The notes beneath the pieces were generated by a model. The model worked only from the letters and a program-made list of their open reading frames with translations, had not been told where the DNA came from and ran no database searches. From Guadua angustifolia (Eukaryota; Streptophyta; Magnoliopsida; Poales; Poaceae), in the NCBI GenBank assembly GCA_036346375.1, contig CM070502.1:72804224-72868223 (forward strand): a DNA stretch of 64,000 nt. The letters run 5' to 3'. Of this stretch, positions 47,560 to 59,034 are shown piece after piece. The stretch's first letter is position 1, and the number at the start of each line of letters is the position of its first letter. The position numbers were made by a program, and so were the translations under genes.

Positions 47560-48305
47560 GATGATCAAGAAGGTGTTAGATCTGCAGATGATGATAACTT
47601 CATTGATGATAGTGGGGTTTACCCATCTGGCCGCTATGGCAGTGACAATGATGGGCACTCTCCTCGGCATTATCCACAGGTATTCATTCTTAATTGCTCA
47701 GATACTGTAGGCTATTCTTTTAGTTTCAGTTTTTAGACAAATTATTGTAAAGGCTGAGCCAGTTATATAATTATTTTTTCATATGTCACTATTTTGCAGG
47801 GAGAAACTTCAGCAAGAATTCCTTGATCAGGGAGTACTCGCTCATCTAAAAATCTGGCTTGAACCTTTACCTGATGCAAGCTTGCCAAATATGAATACTT
47901 GAACTGCTATACTGAGGTTACCAGCCGATGTAGGAAAAATTGCTTTCCCTTTTTTCCTTTTGTACTATGGAACTTAGTTTTAGCATAAGAACATTCTTTT
48001 ACTTTGCTGTGATTATGACTTTGTCATTATTCCTCATGACTTACATTCTTATGAGAGGCTTGTGTCTATTTTTATCAAGTTTCCCATTGGTTGGAGCAAT
48101 ATGACATAAGGTAGCAACTTAGGAGAAGTGGTATTGGAAATGTATAATTCTTATTCGTTGCATTCTGGAAGGTTCGTTTTCAAATTATCTGTTGTGTACT
48201 ACCTACAAACCCATATTGCATGTACAGGCCATTTTATTTTTGTCAAAATCTAATAAGGACACTACCGGTAATACAAAACTGGCCAAGGAATTCGTTAATA
48301 AATGG
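47560..48305 (+). pseudogene. IWS1 (SPN1) transcription factor gene fragments captured by the Helitron
   Basis: Three exon pieces with splice signals match plant IWS1, a nuclear elongation factor that binds SPT6 and RNA polymerase II. Exon 47560-47679 encodes DDNFIDDSGVYPSGRYGSDN followed by SPRHYPQ. Exon 47800 to about 47914 encodes KLQQEFLDQGVL then WLEPLPDASLPNMN, and hits TGA where the family continues with RTAVL. Exon 48228-48305 encodes FLSKSNKDTTGNTKLAKEF then VNKW, ending at a GT donor. Exons between the second and third pieces are missing and no N- or C-terminus is present, so this is a truncated copy in the same orientation as the Helitron. Confidence 0.8.
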
Positions 48306-48438
48306 GTAATTCTTTCTCTTTCTAACTATTAATTAGCAAATTCGCAACATTTTCCCCATAAATATTAAGCGATCAAAATTTCGCGTGACACAGCAAACAA
48401 ATTACATACGCCGCGGCGTAGCGTGGGTCATTATCTAG

Positions 48439-48649
48439 TATATTTAGATAAAGAGAGGAGCATTGAGCTCTACTACTCGGTTGACAGGGCGTGGCGTCGA
48501 CCACTCCATCCATCAGTGCTCGAAATTAACCGGATGCTCACGTCTCAAATGAGCTTCTGACACATTCCTTGTTTAATTCTGCACTTCGTTCACGTTAATT
48601 TAATTACAACTGGATCGAGATATTGATCAAATAAATATTTAGATGTAAT
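48439..48649. other. Short unique spacer after the Helitron
   Basis: No feature recognised between the Helitron end and the AT-rich repeat block. Confidence 0.3.
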
Positions 48650-50145
48650 CAATATGTACTGCACGAACGAATTATCCGGCATAAACTATAGCTCAAGGAA
48701 TTAGATTTCACTGAAATTCGCCAAATTTTTGCTGAAATTTTGGATTTCGGGACTCCATGTAATCCAAACTGCCGGCAGTTTTTTTTTTTTTTGAAAATTG
48801 CTACAGTAAAGAAACGAAATTTCGGTAAATTTTGCCAAAATTTCATGAATTTTGACCGAAATTTAAACTTTTAGGGCCGGATTTGGTCCAATAACCCATA
48901 AGAAAATGATCTTCTATGAAAATTTGTTGAAAGAATGAATTTTTGAGTCATTTTAAAATTTTAGTAGAAAAACTGTTAGATTTTTATAAAATTTTATAAG
49001 CTTGATAATGAGCTAAAAATTTATAATACAATGTTGAGCAGAGTAGGATCATACAGAAAAATTTTAGAATAATTTAAGTTCATTTGTTATATTTAAAAAA
49101 TCAAAAACAGAATGAACATAATTGATACAGTTACCTTGTTAGCATTTTATAAATTTTCTTCAGTGTGATCATAATCTAACATTTTAAGAGAGATTACTAA
49201 TTGCCTCAATATCATTATATAAAATTTTCAAAAAATTTAAATTTTTTGTTTGCTTAATCAAATCTATGTAAACACTGAACTTTATTTGTTATATTATATT
49301 TCAAAAATCAAACAAAGAAAGAACATAAATGGTATTGTGCCTTATAAGAATTTTATAAATTCACTGGAGGGTGATCATAATTCAAACTTTTTATGAGATA
49401 TTAATCATTTCCTTATCAACCTTCTGTAAAATTTTCAAAAATTTTAATCTTTTTTATTGCTAAAGCAAATCTATGTAATGATCATCGGGATTTTATTAGG
49501 ACGTAGCACTGTCAGAATTTTTAAAAATTAATTAAGCATGGTAATCATCTAAAAATTTTATATAACCATTAATGATACATCAGAACCATCCAAAAAAATT
49601 TTCAAAATTTTATAACATGGTTTGGATAATTTTTCATTTTATTCAAATTTGCCGATAAGCCTTTTAATAGGACAGTAGCACTGTTTGAATTTTTAAAAAT
49701 TAATGACATTTGATTATCATCTGAAAATTTTATGAGAATATTATAGATATGTCAGAACCATCCAGAAAAAATTTCAAAATTTTATAACCTCGTTTGTTCT
49801 AATTTTCATTTGGTTCAAACTTGCCGGTCAGCGTTTTATCAGGATAGTAGCAATGTTTGAATTTTTTAAAATTGCTCAGATTTTATAATCACCTGAAAAT
49901 TTAATGAGAACATCCCTGATGTGTCAGGAATCTTCAAAAAAAATTTAAAATTTTTTTATATCATTTGAACAATTTTTTGGTCCGTGCAATTTCACCGAAA
50001 TTTCGGATTCGGTAGCAAAAAGACCAGATTTGAATTTTGAACGGATTTCGTCGAAATGATGAAATTTCGCGAAATTTCGGATTTTAACGTGTATGAAATT
50101 TTGTTCGAAACAAAATTCGAATCCTTGCTATAGCTAGCGGTGGCC
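48650..50145. repeat. AT-rich transposon-like repeat built of diverged tandem units
   Basis: Both ends carry clusters of GAAATTTCG and CGAAATTT strings (48700-48870 and 49985-50125). The interior has tandem units: two of about 205 bp (49076 and 49281 starts) and three of about 171 bp from 49498. No coding capacity. Family unknown, but texture matches 50821-52175. Confidence 0.5.
49498..49985. repeat. Three tandem units of about 171 bp
   Basis: Units begin with AGGA(C/T)...GTAGCA(C/A)TG at 49498, 49669 and 49841. Each continues with TTTTTAAAAATT, an AATCATC block, CAGAACCATCC or a variant, and an AAAATTT tract. Confidence 0.75.
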
Positions 50146-50184
50146 GGTGGAGCTAGCTAGCTAGCTAATATAATCCTTTTTTCT

Positions 50185-50537
50185 GGGAAAAATATCACGT
50201 GCAATCGAGGCAATTTGGTGAAACCACGGTGCAACCCAACTAGAAAAAGTTTCAAAAATTCTGAAAAAATCATGGATGTACATCTCAGCTTACCTATCTA
50301 CATATAAAATTTCATGATCAAATTCGTCCTGTGCTAAGAGTAATAAAAAAGACAAACTTGATCACTTTGTCTTTTTTGTAACTTCTAGCACAGGACAAAT
50401 TTGATCATGAAATTTTATATGTAGATGGGGTAAGCTGAGATGTACATCCATGATTTTTTTCAAAATTTTTTGAAACTTTTTCTAGTTGGGTTGCACCGTG
50501 GTTTCACCAACTCTCTGGTTGCACAGGATATGTTCCC
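50185..50537. mobile_element. Near-perfect foldback MITE, Mutator-like
   Basis: The two arms of about 172 bp pair almost completely: GGTGAAACCACGGTGCAACC on the left faces its reverse complement on the right, and pairing continues to a loop of about 9 bases (CTTGATCAC). TTTTTTCT(G) flanks both ends (50177-50185 and 50538-50546), fitting the 8-9 bp target duplication of Mutator-like elements. No coding content. A transcript would form a long double-stranded stem. Confidence 0.85.
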
Positions 50538-50546
50538 TTTTTTCTG

Positions 50547-50820
50547 ATCAACGTCGACTCAACTCAAGAAGGAATTAAGGGTATTAGGGATTGATCGATC
50601 AGCCTGCACTAACTGAACAGCTAAGCTAGATGGAAGCGCGGCACAAACATCGGCTGGATCGATCCTGGGAGGATGAGACATCGCCTTCGGGTACCAGATA
50701 TGGGCCATCCCAGGCTGCCGGGAGGAGGGACACACATCCTCCTGACACGTACACCCCGGAGGACAACCTGAGAAGGCAATGGCGTTAATGTAACATGCTT
50801 TATGCAACGCCGTATTATTG
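50547..50820. other. Short unique-looking sequence
   Basis: A minus-strand frame with several cysteines (50559-50807) is open here but has no family resemblance. No feature called. Confidence 0.25.
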
Positions 50821-52175
50821 TTGCCTTTCCTGTATTTTCTAAATTTTCTAGATTTTTCTTGATTTTTGCTTTATTGAAAAAGAGTAATATTGTCAGAATT
50901 AAATGAAAATAATGATGACTTATCTCTAGCTGAAACTTTTATATTATCTTATGGAGCCATTAATGCACCTACAGTATAATTTTAAGAAATTAATAAATTA
51001 TTTTTTAATATTTAAAAATTCAAAAAGCAGAGAGAATTGAAAACTAGTACTCTGAATTTCGAAATTTTTATTAAATAATGGAGCAATATTTTGAGCTAAA
51101 AATTTTACATAAGAATCCTTAGCTCAAATAAATTTGAAAAACAAAATTTCAAAAATTTATAAAAATATTTGGATTGTCTGATAAATCAAAATCCGAAATC
51201 AGAAAACTATGCAGAGCAGATTGTCAGAATTTTAATAAAATATGTAAACAATATTTTAATCCGAAATTTCTACAGTATCTAGATAACTTCCAATTAATTG
51301 CACAGAAAAATGTTCATAAATAATGAAGTGACGTAAAGCCTCAATTTCGCAATTTCAAACTGCAAATACCTCAATTTCGCAATTTCAAACCGCAAATACC
51401 TCAATTTCGCAATTTCAAAACGCGAAATCAGTGATTTCGCGTTTTGAAATGGAGAAATTGAGCGCGAATGTTGTATATTTCTGTAAATACGGGACGTTTT
51501 TTTGTATAAAATACGAAAGTTTCCATCTTTTTATATACTGTTCTGTTTTTTATTCTTCTAGGGCACTAAATGAAGTATAATATTTCTAAAATTTTTGTGT
51601 GATGCCCAGAGGCAATGATAATTATTCTATAAAATTTTAAGAAGATGATCAGACTTTTTTATTTTTTAAAAAAATTTAAGAGTGCTACTATCTTTGTATA
51701 TGCTCTTCTATTTTTGATTTTCTAGGAGTACTAAATGAAGACTGATATTTTTAAAAATTTTAAAACATGATCCTTGGGAACTATTTATGATACAATTAAA
51801 ATTTGAAAGCATGATCAAGCATATAAATTTTTGTAAAAATTTGATAGTGTCTCTATTCCTTTTCATTCATTGCTATTTTTGATTTTTTAGAAGTACTAAA
51901 TGATTTTAAAAATTATTGTAATTTCTCTGGTATGTTTTATATATTAATTGGGATTTTTAAAAACTTTTGAAATTTTTTATTTTCTTAAATTTTCGTTTGG
52001 TGTGCTAAAAATCGAATAAAATCACTCAAAAATCGAAAAATTGCTCAAAAATAAAAAATCACTCAATTTTCATTTTTTTTGCTGTTGTTTGACATCCGAA
52101 TTCAAAGATTTTGAATTCAAACTTCTTCAATTTTTACCGATTTTTATCGAATTTTCAATTTTTTGAACCCTGATG
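50821..52175. repeat. AT-rich transposon-like repeat
   Basis: Long A/T runs, TTTTCTAGATTTTTC at the left edge and TTTTTTGAACCCTGATG at the right edge. No coding frame. Contains the 30-bp tandem units and palindrome at 51339-51450. Confidence 0.45.
51339..51450. repeat. 30-bp tandem units ending in a perfect palindrome
   Basis: The unit starting CCTCAATTTCGCAATTTCAA occurs at 51339, 51369 and, partially, 51399. It runs into a perfect inverted repeat with 19-bp arms, 51412-51430 and 51432-51450, separated by a single G. Confidence 0.9.
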
Positions 52176-52379
52176 CAGTGTCAAAGGCTACAATGTATAA
52201 GACACATACTCAACATACATAAATCTTGTTGTAATTATTAATCTTCTTATCTTTGCCAAGGCTAATTATTTGATAAGTTGATCATCGATAATGTAGTTTG
52301 GAGAACTAGTATAGTACAGCTCATTCTCCCTTAATACCATTTTCTAGTTTTTTTTTTGTGAGATATCATTTTATAGCAA
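52176..52379. other. Spacer between repeat blocks
   Basis: No feature recognised. Confidence 0.25.
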
Positions 52380-52780
52380 TGGCCACGGCTTCAAAAACTG
52401 AAATAAAAAACCAGTTCGAAATTCACGGTAAGTTTTCGTAAAAACCGCTAAAAAAACGTCAGAAACTGAAGGGTTAAGAAATAAAAAAAATTGAAAAAAA
52501 TCAAAAACCCTGGTTTTTCACAAAAAACCGTTCGATTTCACAAAAAACCAAACTGACCAATTGAATGTTCTTTAAAAACGGTTTTTGAGCGGTTTTCAAC
52601 GAAAACTGCGGTACCGTGGTTTTTCAACGGTTTTTGAACTCATAAATTTTTTCAAAATTTTTAATTTCTTTTAATTAGACCAGTTTACCGAGCGGTTTTG
52701 AATTTTGAACCGAAATGATAAGGTCGAAAACTGTGATTTTTGAGTAGTTTTCGTTGGTTTTTGAAACCCTGGTAGTGGCG
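52380..52780. repeat. Repeat related to 3160-4390
   Basis: Dense ACGGTTTTTGA, AAAAACCG and GCGGTTTT strings in both orientations, ending TTTTTGAAACCCTGG. Shares this vocabulary with 3160-4390. Non-coding. Confidence 0.45.
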
Positions 52781-53160
52781 GACCTAGATTGAATTTTAGG
52801 GGGTGCTCGCGGGCTTACTGAATACCCTCTCTGCATACCGCTCTACTGGTGCACGCCCACTACCGACCACTCTGTTAGCACACACCCCTACAGCTGGTGT
52901 CTGTCACCGGCTCGACCCCTGTAGTCCACCACGGCGCTGCCCGCAGCCAGTTTGCATGCCCATCGCCCACCCTTGGCTCCTGCCGTGACGCCGCACACCC
53001 TGCAACCCGGTGCCCGCCGCTCGCCGCATCCCTGGCCCCGCCACTAGCCACTGGCTCGTCGCTCATGCCAGCCCTCCACCGCCCGCCTGCTAAGGGTGCT
53101 AGCAAGAGTACTCATGGTGTCACCGGCAATTAAGTGTGCGTCAGCCCCCCTGATCCACTG
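52781..53160. repeat. GC-rich element of the GTGGCGGACCTAG type
   Basis: Opens AGTGGCGGACCTAGATT and has GGGGGTGCTCG, wording common to abundant grass repeats. Open frames on both strands are a by-product of GC content. Class not determined. Confidence 0.35.
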
Positions 53161-54546
53161 TTAGATCAGCCCCTGTTTTATAGTTTGAAAGAGTAACAAT
53201 CTGCGTAAAATTTCAGTCGAGGATGTGGTCTGCGCTGCACTCTGACCCGGGCCAACAGCCCAAATGGAAGAGCATGGATTAGCTAGCTCGTTTGCAATAA
53301 CAAATGCACATAACATAACCCAAAAGCCCCAACGGCGTATACGCAATTCGGTGAAGGAATAATTGCATAGCCCTTTCCTCCCCTTAGGACGCCAAGGAAA
53401 GCTAAGAAGAAGCCCTGGAGAGAGAGAGAGAGAGAGAGAGGCATCCGTTGCAAAGGAGACTGACTGACTGATGGATCACTCAAAGTCTGAAAGAAGAAGG
53501 AAACGCAAAGCGATCGGACATGCCCCAACGACTGGAGAAAAGAATCCCTGAAATGGACCACAGGGTGGCAGTCACCTACTAAGCATAGCTGCACGAGACC
53601 ACCAGCACAAAGCGACCAAGCAAGCAAGCACTAAACCGAACAAAGCAAGCTGCAAAAACAAGCATTAGCACAGGAGAGCATGGCCACGGCAGATTGGTAA
53701 AAACAACAGCCACACCATGTCAGCTAATCCAAGCACTGAAAAACAAAAGGAAAGGGGTGCAGTGCAGCTATTTCGCTGGATTTTTATACTAGTAGTCGAC
53801 ACAACAGTTTCTGTGGAAAATTTAATTTCCCCATCGTAAACACACACTTAACAACATGGGAAGAAGGACGCTAATTTATCGGATGGTTGGATGGTAAATA
53901 AATTCCAAATACATATTGTTCTAGTTTTAAAATTTTATTTCTAAATATATGTCATCCAATAATTTTGAAGTGATTTTTTTACTATTTTTTCTTCTATACC
54001 TCTCCCCTTTAGCTATTTCTAATACTATTTACTATTATAGATAAAAGTAAGACATACCATCTAATGATACAATGAAGAGAGGTGATACAGTTTTTTAGGA
54101 CGTGTCGTGAGGAAGTGCGACAAACTAGAATATTATCTACCTATGAAACAGAGTGAGCACAACACCGAGTACCTTTGGTCGGTAGCTGAAAAGCCTAAAT
54201 CAAATGATAATATTTAGGTTCTATTTGTTTTGGTTTTTTGCCAGCTTAAAAGGCTAAAAAACCAAAGCCTAAATAAATAAATGGCTTTTTATCTCGACTT
54301 TTTTCAAAAGCTACAAGTCTGCAAATAACTAAAAGCCAAAAACCACCGAAGATTTGCTTTTTTGGCTTATTGAGGGTTAATCTTATACTAATATTACTAA
54401 AGTTAAAGGTAAAACTACCAACCTCTACCATGTATAAAAACTAATTGCTTTCAAATTATTTAAGCTCAAAAGATAGCTTTAATCTATAAGAGACAAAACA
54501 AAAAAACCCTATGCTTAAACAGAGACTATTAGATTAGTGCCCCGTT
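53161..54546. other. Intergenic sequence with a GA microsatellite and MITE remnants
   Basis: A GA repeat lies at 53418-53440. About 53915-54160 has TTTCTAAATATATG and ATTTAGCTATTTC-type wording also seen at 40540-40700, and ends CTATGAAACAGAGTGAGC, so it is a Stowaway-family MITE copy. About 54215-54530 has diverged inverted ends and may be another MITE. No convincing gene. Confidence 0.4.
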
Positions 54547-54710
54547 AGTGTGGTACAGCGCAAATCCTCCGATTAATCCAAGATTCCAAGTCCTCGGAAA
54601 GCTTCCTCCTTGCCGAGCACTGACAAGCAAAAGCAAAAGCGAAGCAGACGGGAGAACTGAAAGAGAGCTCGCCACAGCACAAACACAACAAACCCACTCC
54701 GTCACATTAC

Positions 54711-57196
54711 ATGGCACCCGAGGCGCAGGCCTCCCCGTTGCCGTCGCCCCACGGCTCGCCGCCGCGCCACCCGGAGCCGGATACTCCCCTCGCGCCGATG
54801 CAGCAGCACGCGGGAGACGATGTCGTCGTTGCCGCCAAGCCCCACGCCGCCGCCGCCAAGTACGTGCCCCCGCGCGGCGCGACCCACACCGTCGAGCCCG
54901 CCCACGGCCGGTCCTGGGTCACGTGGAGCGGCGGCCGCACCGCCGAACCCCTCCGCGGCGGTCGCAGCCGCGGTCGCAGCAGCCGCCGCCTCAGCCGCGG
55001 TCTCAGCCGCCGCCTCAGCCGCAGCCTCAGCCGCAGCCGCCGGCCGTGGCGCCGGCTACGGCTAGGTCGGACGACCGGGACCACGGGGTCGTGCCCAACA
55101 TCCTGTCGCGCAAACGCCGCGCGGCGTCGCTGCAGCGAACGGCACTGGTGGCGCGGGGCGCAGCCGCGGGACTCTGCCTGGCGGCGCTCGCGGTTCTCGC
55201 CGCTGACCAACGCAAGGGCTGGGCCCGCGACTCCTACAACCGCTACAGCCAGTTACGGTAAACCAAAAATTTCCCCTTTTCTAAAACAATTCCTCGAAAA
55301 ATCTGCTGTGTTTGGTTGGGGTTATTGGATTGGTGATTTCCATTACGCGCTTGTGTTCTGTGGCGCCTGGCGGTGTAGGTACTCGGAGGCGGTGAACGTG
55401 ATCGGGTTCGTGTACTCGGTGTTCCAGTTCCTTGCGCTCGCCGAACTCATGAGGAGGAACAAGCATTTGATCCCCGGCCCAAGGGTGATTACTTCGACTT
55501 CATCATGGATCAGGTTTGCATCTCAGAATCTCTTGGACCTTTCATAGGTTTCTTTAGGATTGTGCAACTGCAAGTCATGTGTTGTCATGTTAGAAAGTAG
55601 CAAGAGAAGATATGAAGTCGTCACGGTAAAGCAAAGTATAAGCTTTATATGCTCGTGAAGATTTCTTTCTTGTGATCGGTGATGTGCTCCTTTATGCTCC
55701 ATTTTGCACTGCAGTCGCAGTCAGCATGGTTATGTTTTCATCGTACTGATATGCACCTAAATGCTGCATTCACATTGTACTAAATTGTGCGGGAATTAGA
55801 TTTGGAATTTCGTGTTTCAAAGCCAATATTTTGTCTGAATCGACTCATAAATTGTTAAGTGTTGTTTGTTGATCAACTACATTTGTGATTTCAGGAGTAA
55901 ATTACAATGTATTGGATCTAGTTGATGACAAACATTTCACATGCAACACTTGGATGTGTGGATTGTAAACTAGCTGATTAGTTGTGGTATGCATATTAGC
56001 TTGTGTCATGTAGGCTCGTTGTGTGTGATGCACAACAAGGGCTTTGGGCATATTTCCTTTTTCACAACTTAGGTGTTGTATGTTTTCTTTATTCCCGATG
56101 AATGAAAAGTTGTTACTATCTTCAAGGGAAATGGGATTTTTTTTTTCACTTCTCTGTCATGACTCTCAAAAGATTATGTACTGAAGTCCCAACACTACAA
56201 TTGGTTATTGATCATCATGTAGCTCCTTCATTATGATGTTACTGTTTTAGGGCTGCACTTTTATATACAGTTTCAATTTGGGTTAGACATACTTCAAAAT
56301 TCAAATTACACCTGTGCTTTCCATTTGAGGTGAGATATCTAAGCCTGGTTGGACAGATGGTTTAGATTGGCAACTCTGGTCAACTGTATCCACCCTTCAA
56401 CATCACATAAATTCATAGGATTGCACTGCATTTGTAATTAGTATGCACCAGTTGTACCCCCAAAAATAAAACAAAAGGAAGGCTATGTGAATTAGGAGTA
56501 ATATGCCATTTCACCTATGTATTGGAGTTGCACCTTTCACTTTTTCGTTACCAAATTATACAAATGGAACTCTGATAAAGTATGCAAATATAATCCCCAA
56601 AATAGTGCGGACTTTCAATATTGAAACCTGCAGAAATCACTTCACGTGGTGATACTTAAATCATAAATGAGTGCCCCAATCTGTCTCTGTGTCCCCACTG
56701 GTGAACTGTTTGCCTTCATGTTTTGATATGCCAATTCAGGTCGTGTCTTTCATATGTAGATTGCAGAGGGCCAATGTTTATTTTGCATCATGTCACCATG
56801 TTTCTGGAGGAGTTTTCCAATTTTTTTCGTTGGTAGATACTCTGCTTCTTTCATACGGATTGCACACAAGATAATATTAGTTGGTTTTTAATTGTTTCTT
56901 TCCCATTGCTTGGGACAGGTTTGCTTTCCAAACATGTTACAACTTTTAAGTACTTCAATCTTTGTAGAAGAGACCAATGCTGATTTCTTTTTTAATCATT
57001 GCAGGTGCTGGCATACCTATTGATATCGTCGTCGTCGTCAGCAACTGCTCGGGTAAGCGATTGGATCGACCACTGGGGGAGAGATTCTTTCCCAAACATG
57101 GCGAACAGCTCCATTGTCATATCTTTCTTCGCATTCTTCGTTTTCGCTATCAGCTCCCTCATCTCTGCGTACAATCTCTTCCGCCGACGTCTGTAG
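54711..57196 (+). CDS. CASP-like protein (CASPL4A type), two apparent frameshifts
   Basis: Exons 54711-55257, 55379-55513 and 57005-57196 have GT-AG introns and match the grass CASPL4A family. Exon 1 opens MAPEAQASPLPSPHGSPPRH, then a P/Q-rich low-complexity tract, then VPNILSRKRRAASLQRTALV and the first membrane helix (GAAAGLCLAALAVLAA). Exon 2 holds YSEAVNVIGFVYSVFQFLAL, helix 2. Exon 3 holds VLAYLLISSSSSATARVSDW, helix 3, and ISFFAFFVFAISSLISAYNL, helix 4, ending RRRL. CASP-like proteins are four-helix plasma-membrane proteins related to Casparian-strip scaffolds. The ATG frame and the helix 1 frame differ, so there is a shift in the P/Q-rich repeat (about 54940-55000), and another near 55485-55492 before DYFDFIMDQ. 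The shifts may be real or sequence errors in GC-rich DNA. Confidence 0.82.
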
Positions 57197-59034
57197 CTGC
57201 ACGTACCAACAACCTGTTACCTTTTCATTTCTGGACGAAGTTGTCAGTGCAGACTTTGTTGTGTTGTACATGTATGTATGATCGTCGAACGACAATGCGA
57301 ATTCTAGACCTCTAGTAATAATATGTCTCTACGTGAATTGAAGCGCCTGTGTCCGTAGACTACGCTTCCATGGTAAACAGGATCCCAAAGTTACTTCCAA
57401 CTCTGGAGAAGTAATTTATAACTGCGATACGACGACGAAATATAGGACTGCACGCCTCAGTTACATGGAGCTACCATATTGTCGAGCACAATAGTCAATA
57501 GGAGCGCGAATCTAGTCCTTAAAATCAAATAAACGTGTACAATCATCTACATCCCCATGCTGCACATTAATGATCAGAATGCATCTCCAAGAACACCTTA
57601 CAAGTTACAACAGCTGAAACTGGCAAGTATAGTAAAATAAGCAAGCACATACTACATAGAACAGGCTACTTCAGCCTAATTGTAATGGATGAATCTCTCA
57701 CAACTCCAGCATGACTGGATGAGTTAAGTATACTGTCGAATTATAAGGCTATTTCAGCCTAATTTTAATAATTTAATGAATCTTCAAGCCCCCAACTCCA
57801 TGTATAGGTGTGCCATCTATTTGCACTGCGGTCTCTGCAACGGCTTTGAGCTCCATGTCAGTTCTTGTATAGTAGCAGGGAAGATCACCGTAGGCACGTT
57901 GGAGTTAGGCTTGCACCATAGATTTTAGGATAAACTTATAGGGCAAGAGGAAGTCCAGAGCCAAGCCTCCTCCCAAGAAGAAGATGGACAAGCTTGACAC
58001 CGTCTTCTGCTGCCAGTTCTACAACCATGGCAGCGCATATCGCCAAGGAGTCTTTGCTTTTTTTCAGAATCGCTTAGTCTACGAGGCATATCGCCAAGGA
58101 GTTGGACAAAGCTTTTGTAAACGACATTGTTCTTCTCTTTCTGCAATGCATTCGGCAGAGCTCCTGCCTTCACTTTCAAAACACAACCATGGCAGCTTAT
58201 GTAAGTCTGATGATCGTCTGCGTATGTGGCAATATCTTTTTGAGCCTTGATACCCCGCTAGTTTTGGCACACGTTTCTCACAAAAAGTTTGATTCGATCA
58301 GGGACTGTTGCCTATAATAAAGGATATCAGAGTGTAACAAGTCGTGGAGACCTCATGCAAAATCTCCTTGGAGGGTTTTAGCCTTAGTGTCAATGTTATG
58401 CTCTTGGACTATGCGTGTTGGTTCACAGCATCATATACTGTAATTTAGCCTTTAGGACGCTCCCTTTTTCCTTTTTGTGTCTTATACTGTAAACTGGTAA
58501 TTGAGCTAGCATGGTATGCTCTGCAAGTCTGCATATGCTCTAAATCTGGATCACTATATCCCCATACACTGGATTCCTCAAAAAGATTTCTTCTCTATAT
58601 CTCTTCCCTCTCCAACAACATTCACCAAATCCCATTCTCTATTTTCTCTCCTATGTTATAATGATATTTCATAACCGTCATACGAGCAACGTTTATTTTT
58701 TACCGGAAAAAATTCGAATGGCTATTTTTATATGCGGGAATTTAAAATTTGAAATTTATTCTAACGGCCATCATAGCGACTATATTGTAACGGCTATGTT
58801 GACAAGTTCGTCCAACATAAGGAAAAAGACCATCCATTAGAACCACTTGCAAAGCAAACATTTCCAGCAGCAGGATCCACCAATGGATATCAAATCGTTC
58901 TTACATGTCTACAGAAATAACCCCTTGAAAATTGAAATCCACCCTTTAGTCCCACCATAATTCTGGGAATGCTAATTCACATGCAGCCAAGCTACTTCTG
59001 CCATTCTTGGCAGAAAACTCTACAAAACTAACTT
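57197..59034. other. CASP-like gene 3' flank and intergenic DNA
   Basis: After the 3' UTR the only point of note is 57960-58200, where the string GCATATCGCCAAGGAGT occurs twice about 50 bp apart and a minus-strand frame contains a protein-like stretch (KAGALPNALQKEKNNVVYKS). It is too short and isolated to call. The rest is AT-rich and unrecognised. Confidence 0.3.

Larger units (their letters stand above)
40997..48438 (+). mobile_element. Non-autonomous Helitron with captured gene fragments
   Basis: The 5' end reads TCTATTAAAGGCGGAAGATT after an A (40996). The 3' end has the perfect palindrome ACGCCGCGGCGT (48408-48419), then 15 bases, then CTAG ending at 48438 before a T. Helitrons insert between A and T, start TC, and end with a hairpin followed by CTRR, so all hallmarks fit. 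No Rep/helicase frame is present, so it is non-autonomous. The 5' kilobase (41000-41830) is GC-rich and may be a captured promoter/first exon. Its 3' kilobase carries three exon fragments of IWS1. Other splice-bounded pieces (44920-45045, 45145-45232) are unrecognised. It holds two TA microsatellites and a 77-bp direct repeat. Confidence 0.85.

Noticed and set aside
50559..50807. Cysteine-containing minus-strand frame of 82 codons
   Set aside because: Considered as a small secreted protein, but there is no clear signal peptide and no cysteine spacing I recognise.
51339..51420. CRISPR-like direct repeats
   Set aside because: Units are directly abutting without spacers and the genome is eukaryotic.
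48650..52175. Possible centromeric satellite array
   Set aside because: The tandem units are few, diverged and confined inside element-like boundaries, so they are more like internal repeats of DNA transposons.
52875..53133. Overlapping frames on both strands
   Set aside because: GC-rich repeat sequence. The two strands are equally open and nothing is conserved.
53283..53627. Hydrophobic minus-strand frame of 114 codons
   Set aside because: It spans a GA microsatellite translated as Ser-Leu repeats and has no family match.
57984..58250. Short frame with a repeated GCATATCGCCAAGGAGT string
   Set aside because: It is too short, without a start context or splice partners, and its protein-like look on the minus strand is not enough for a call.
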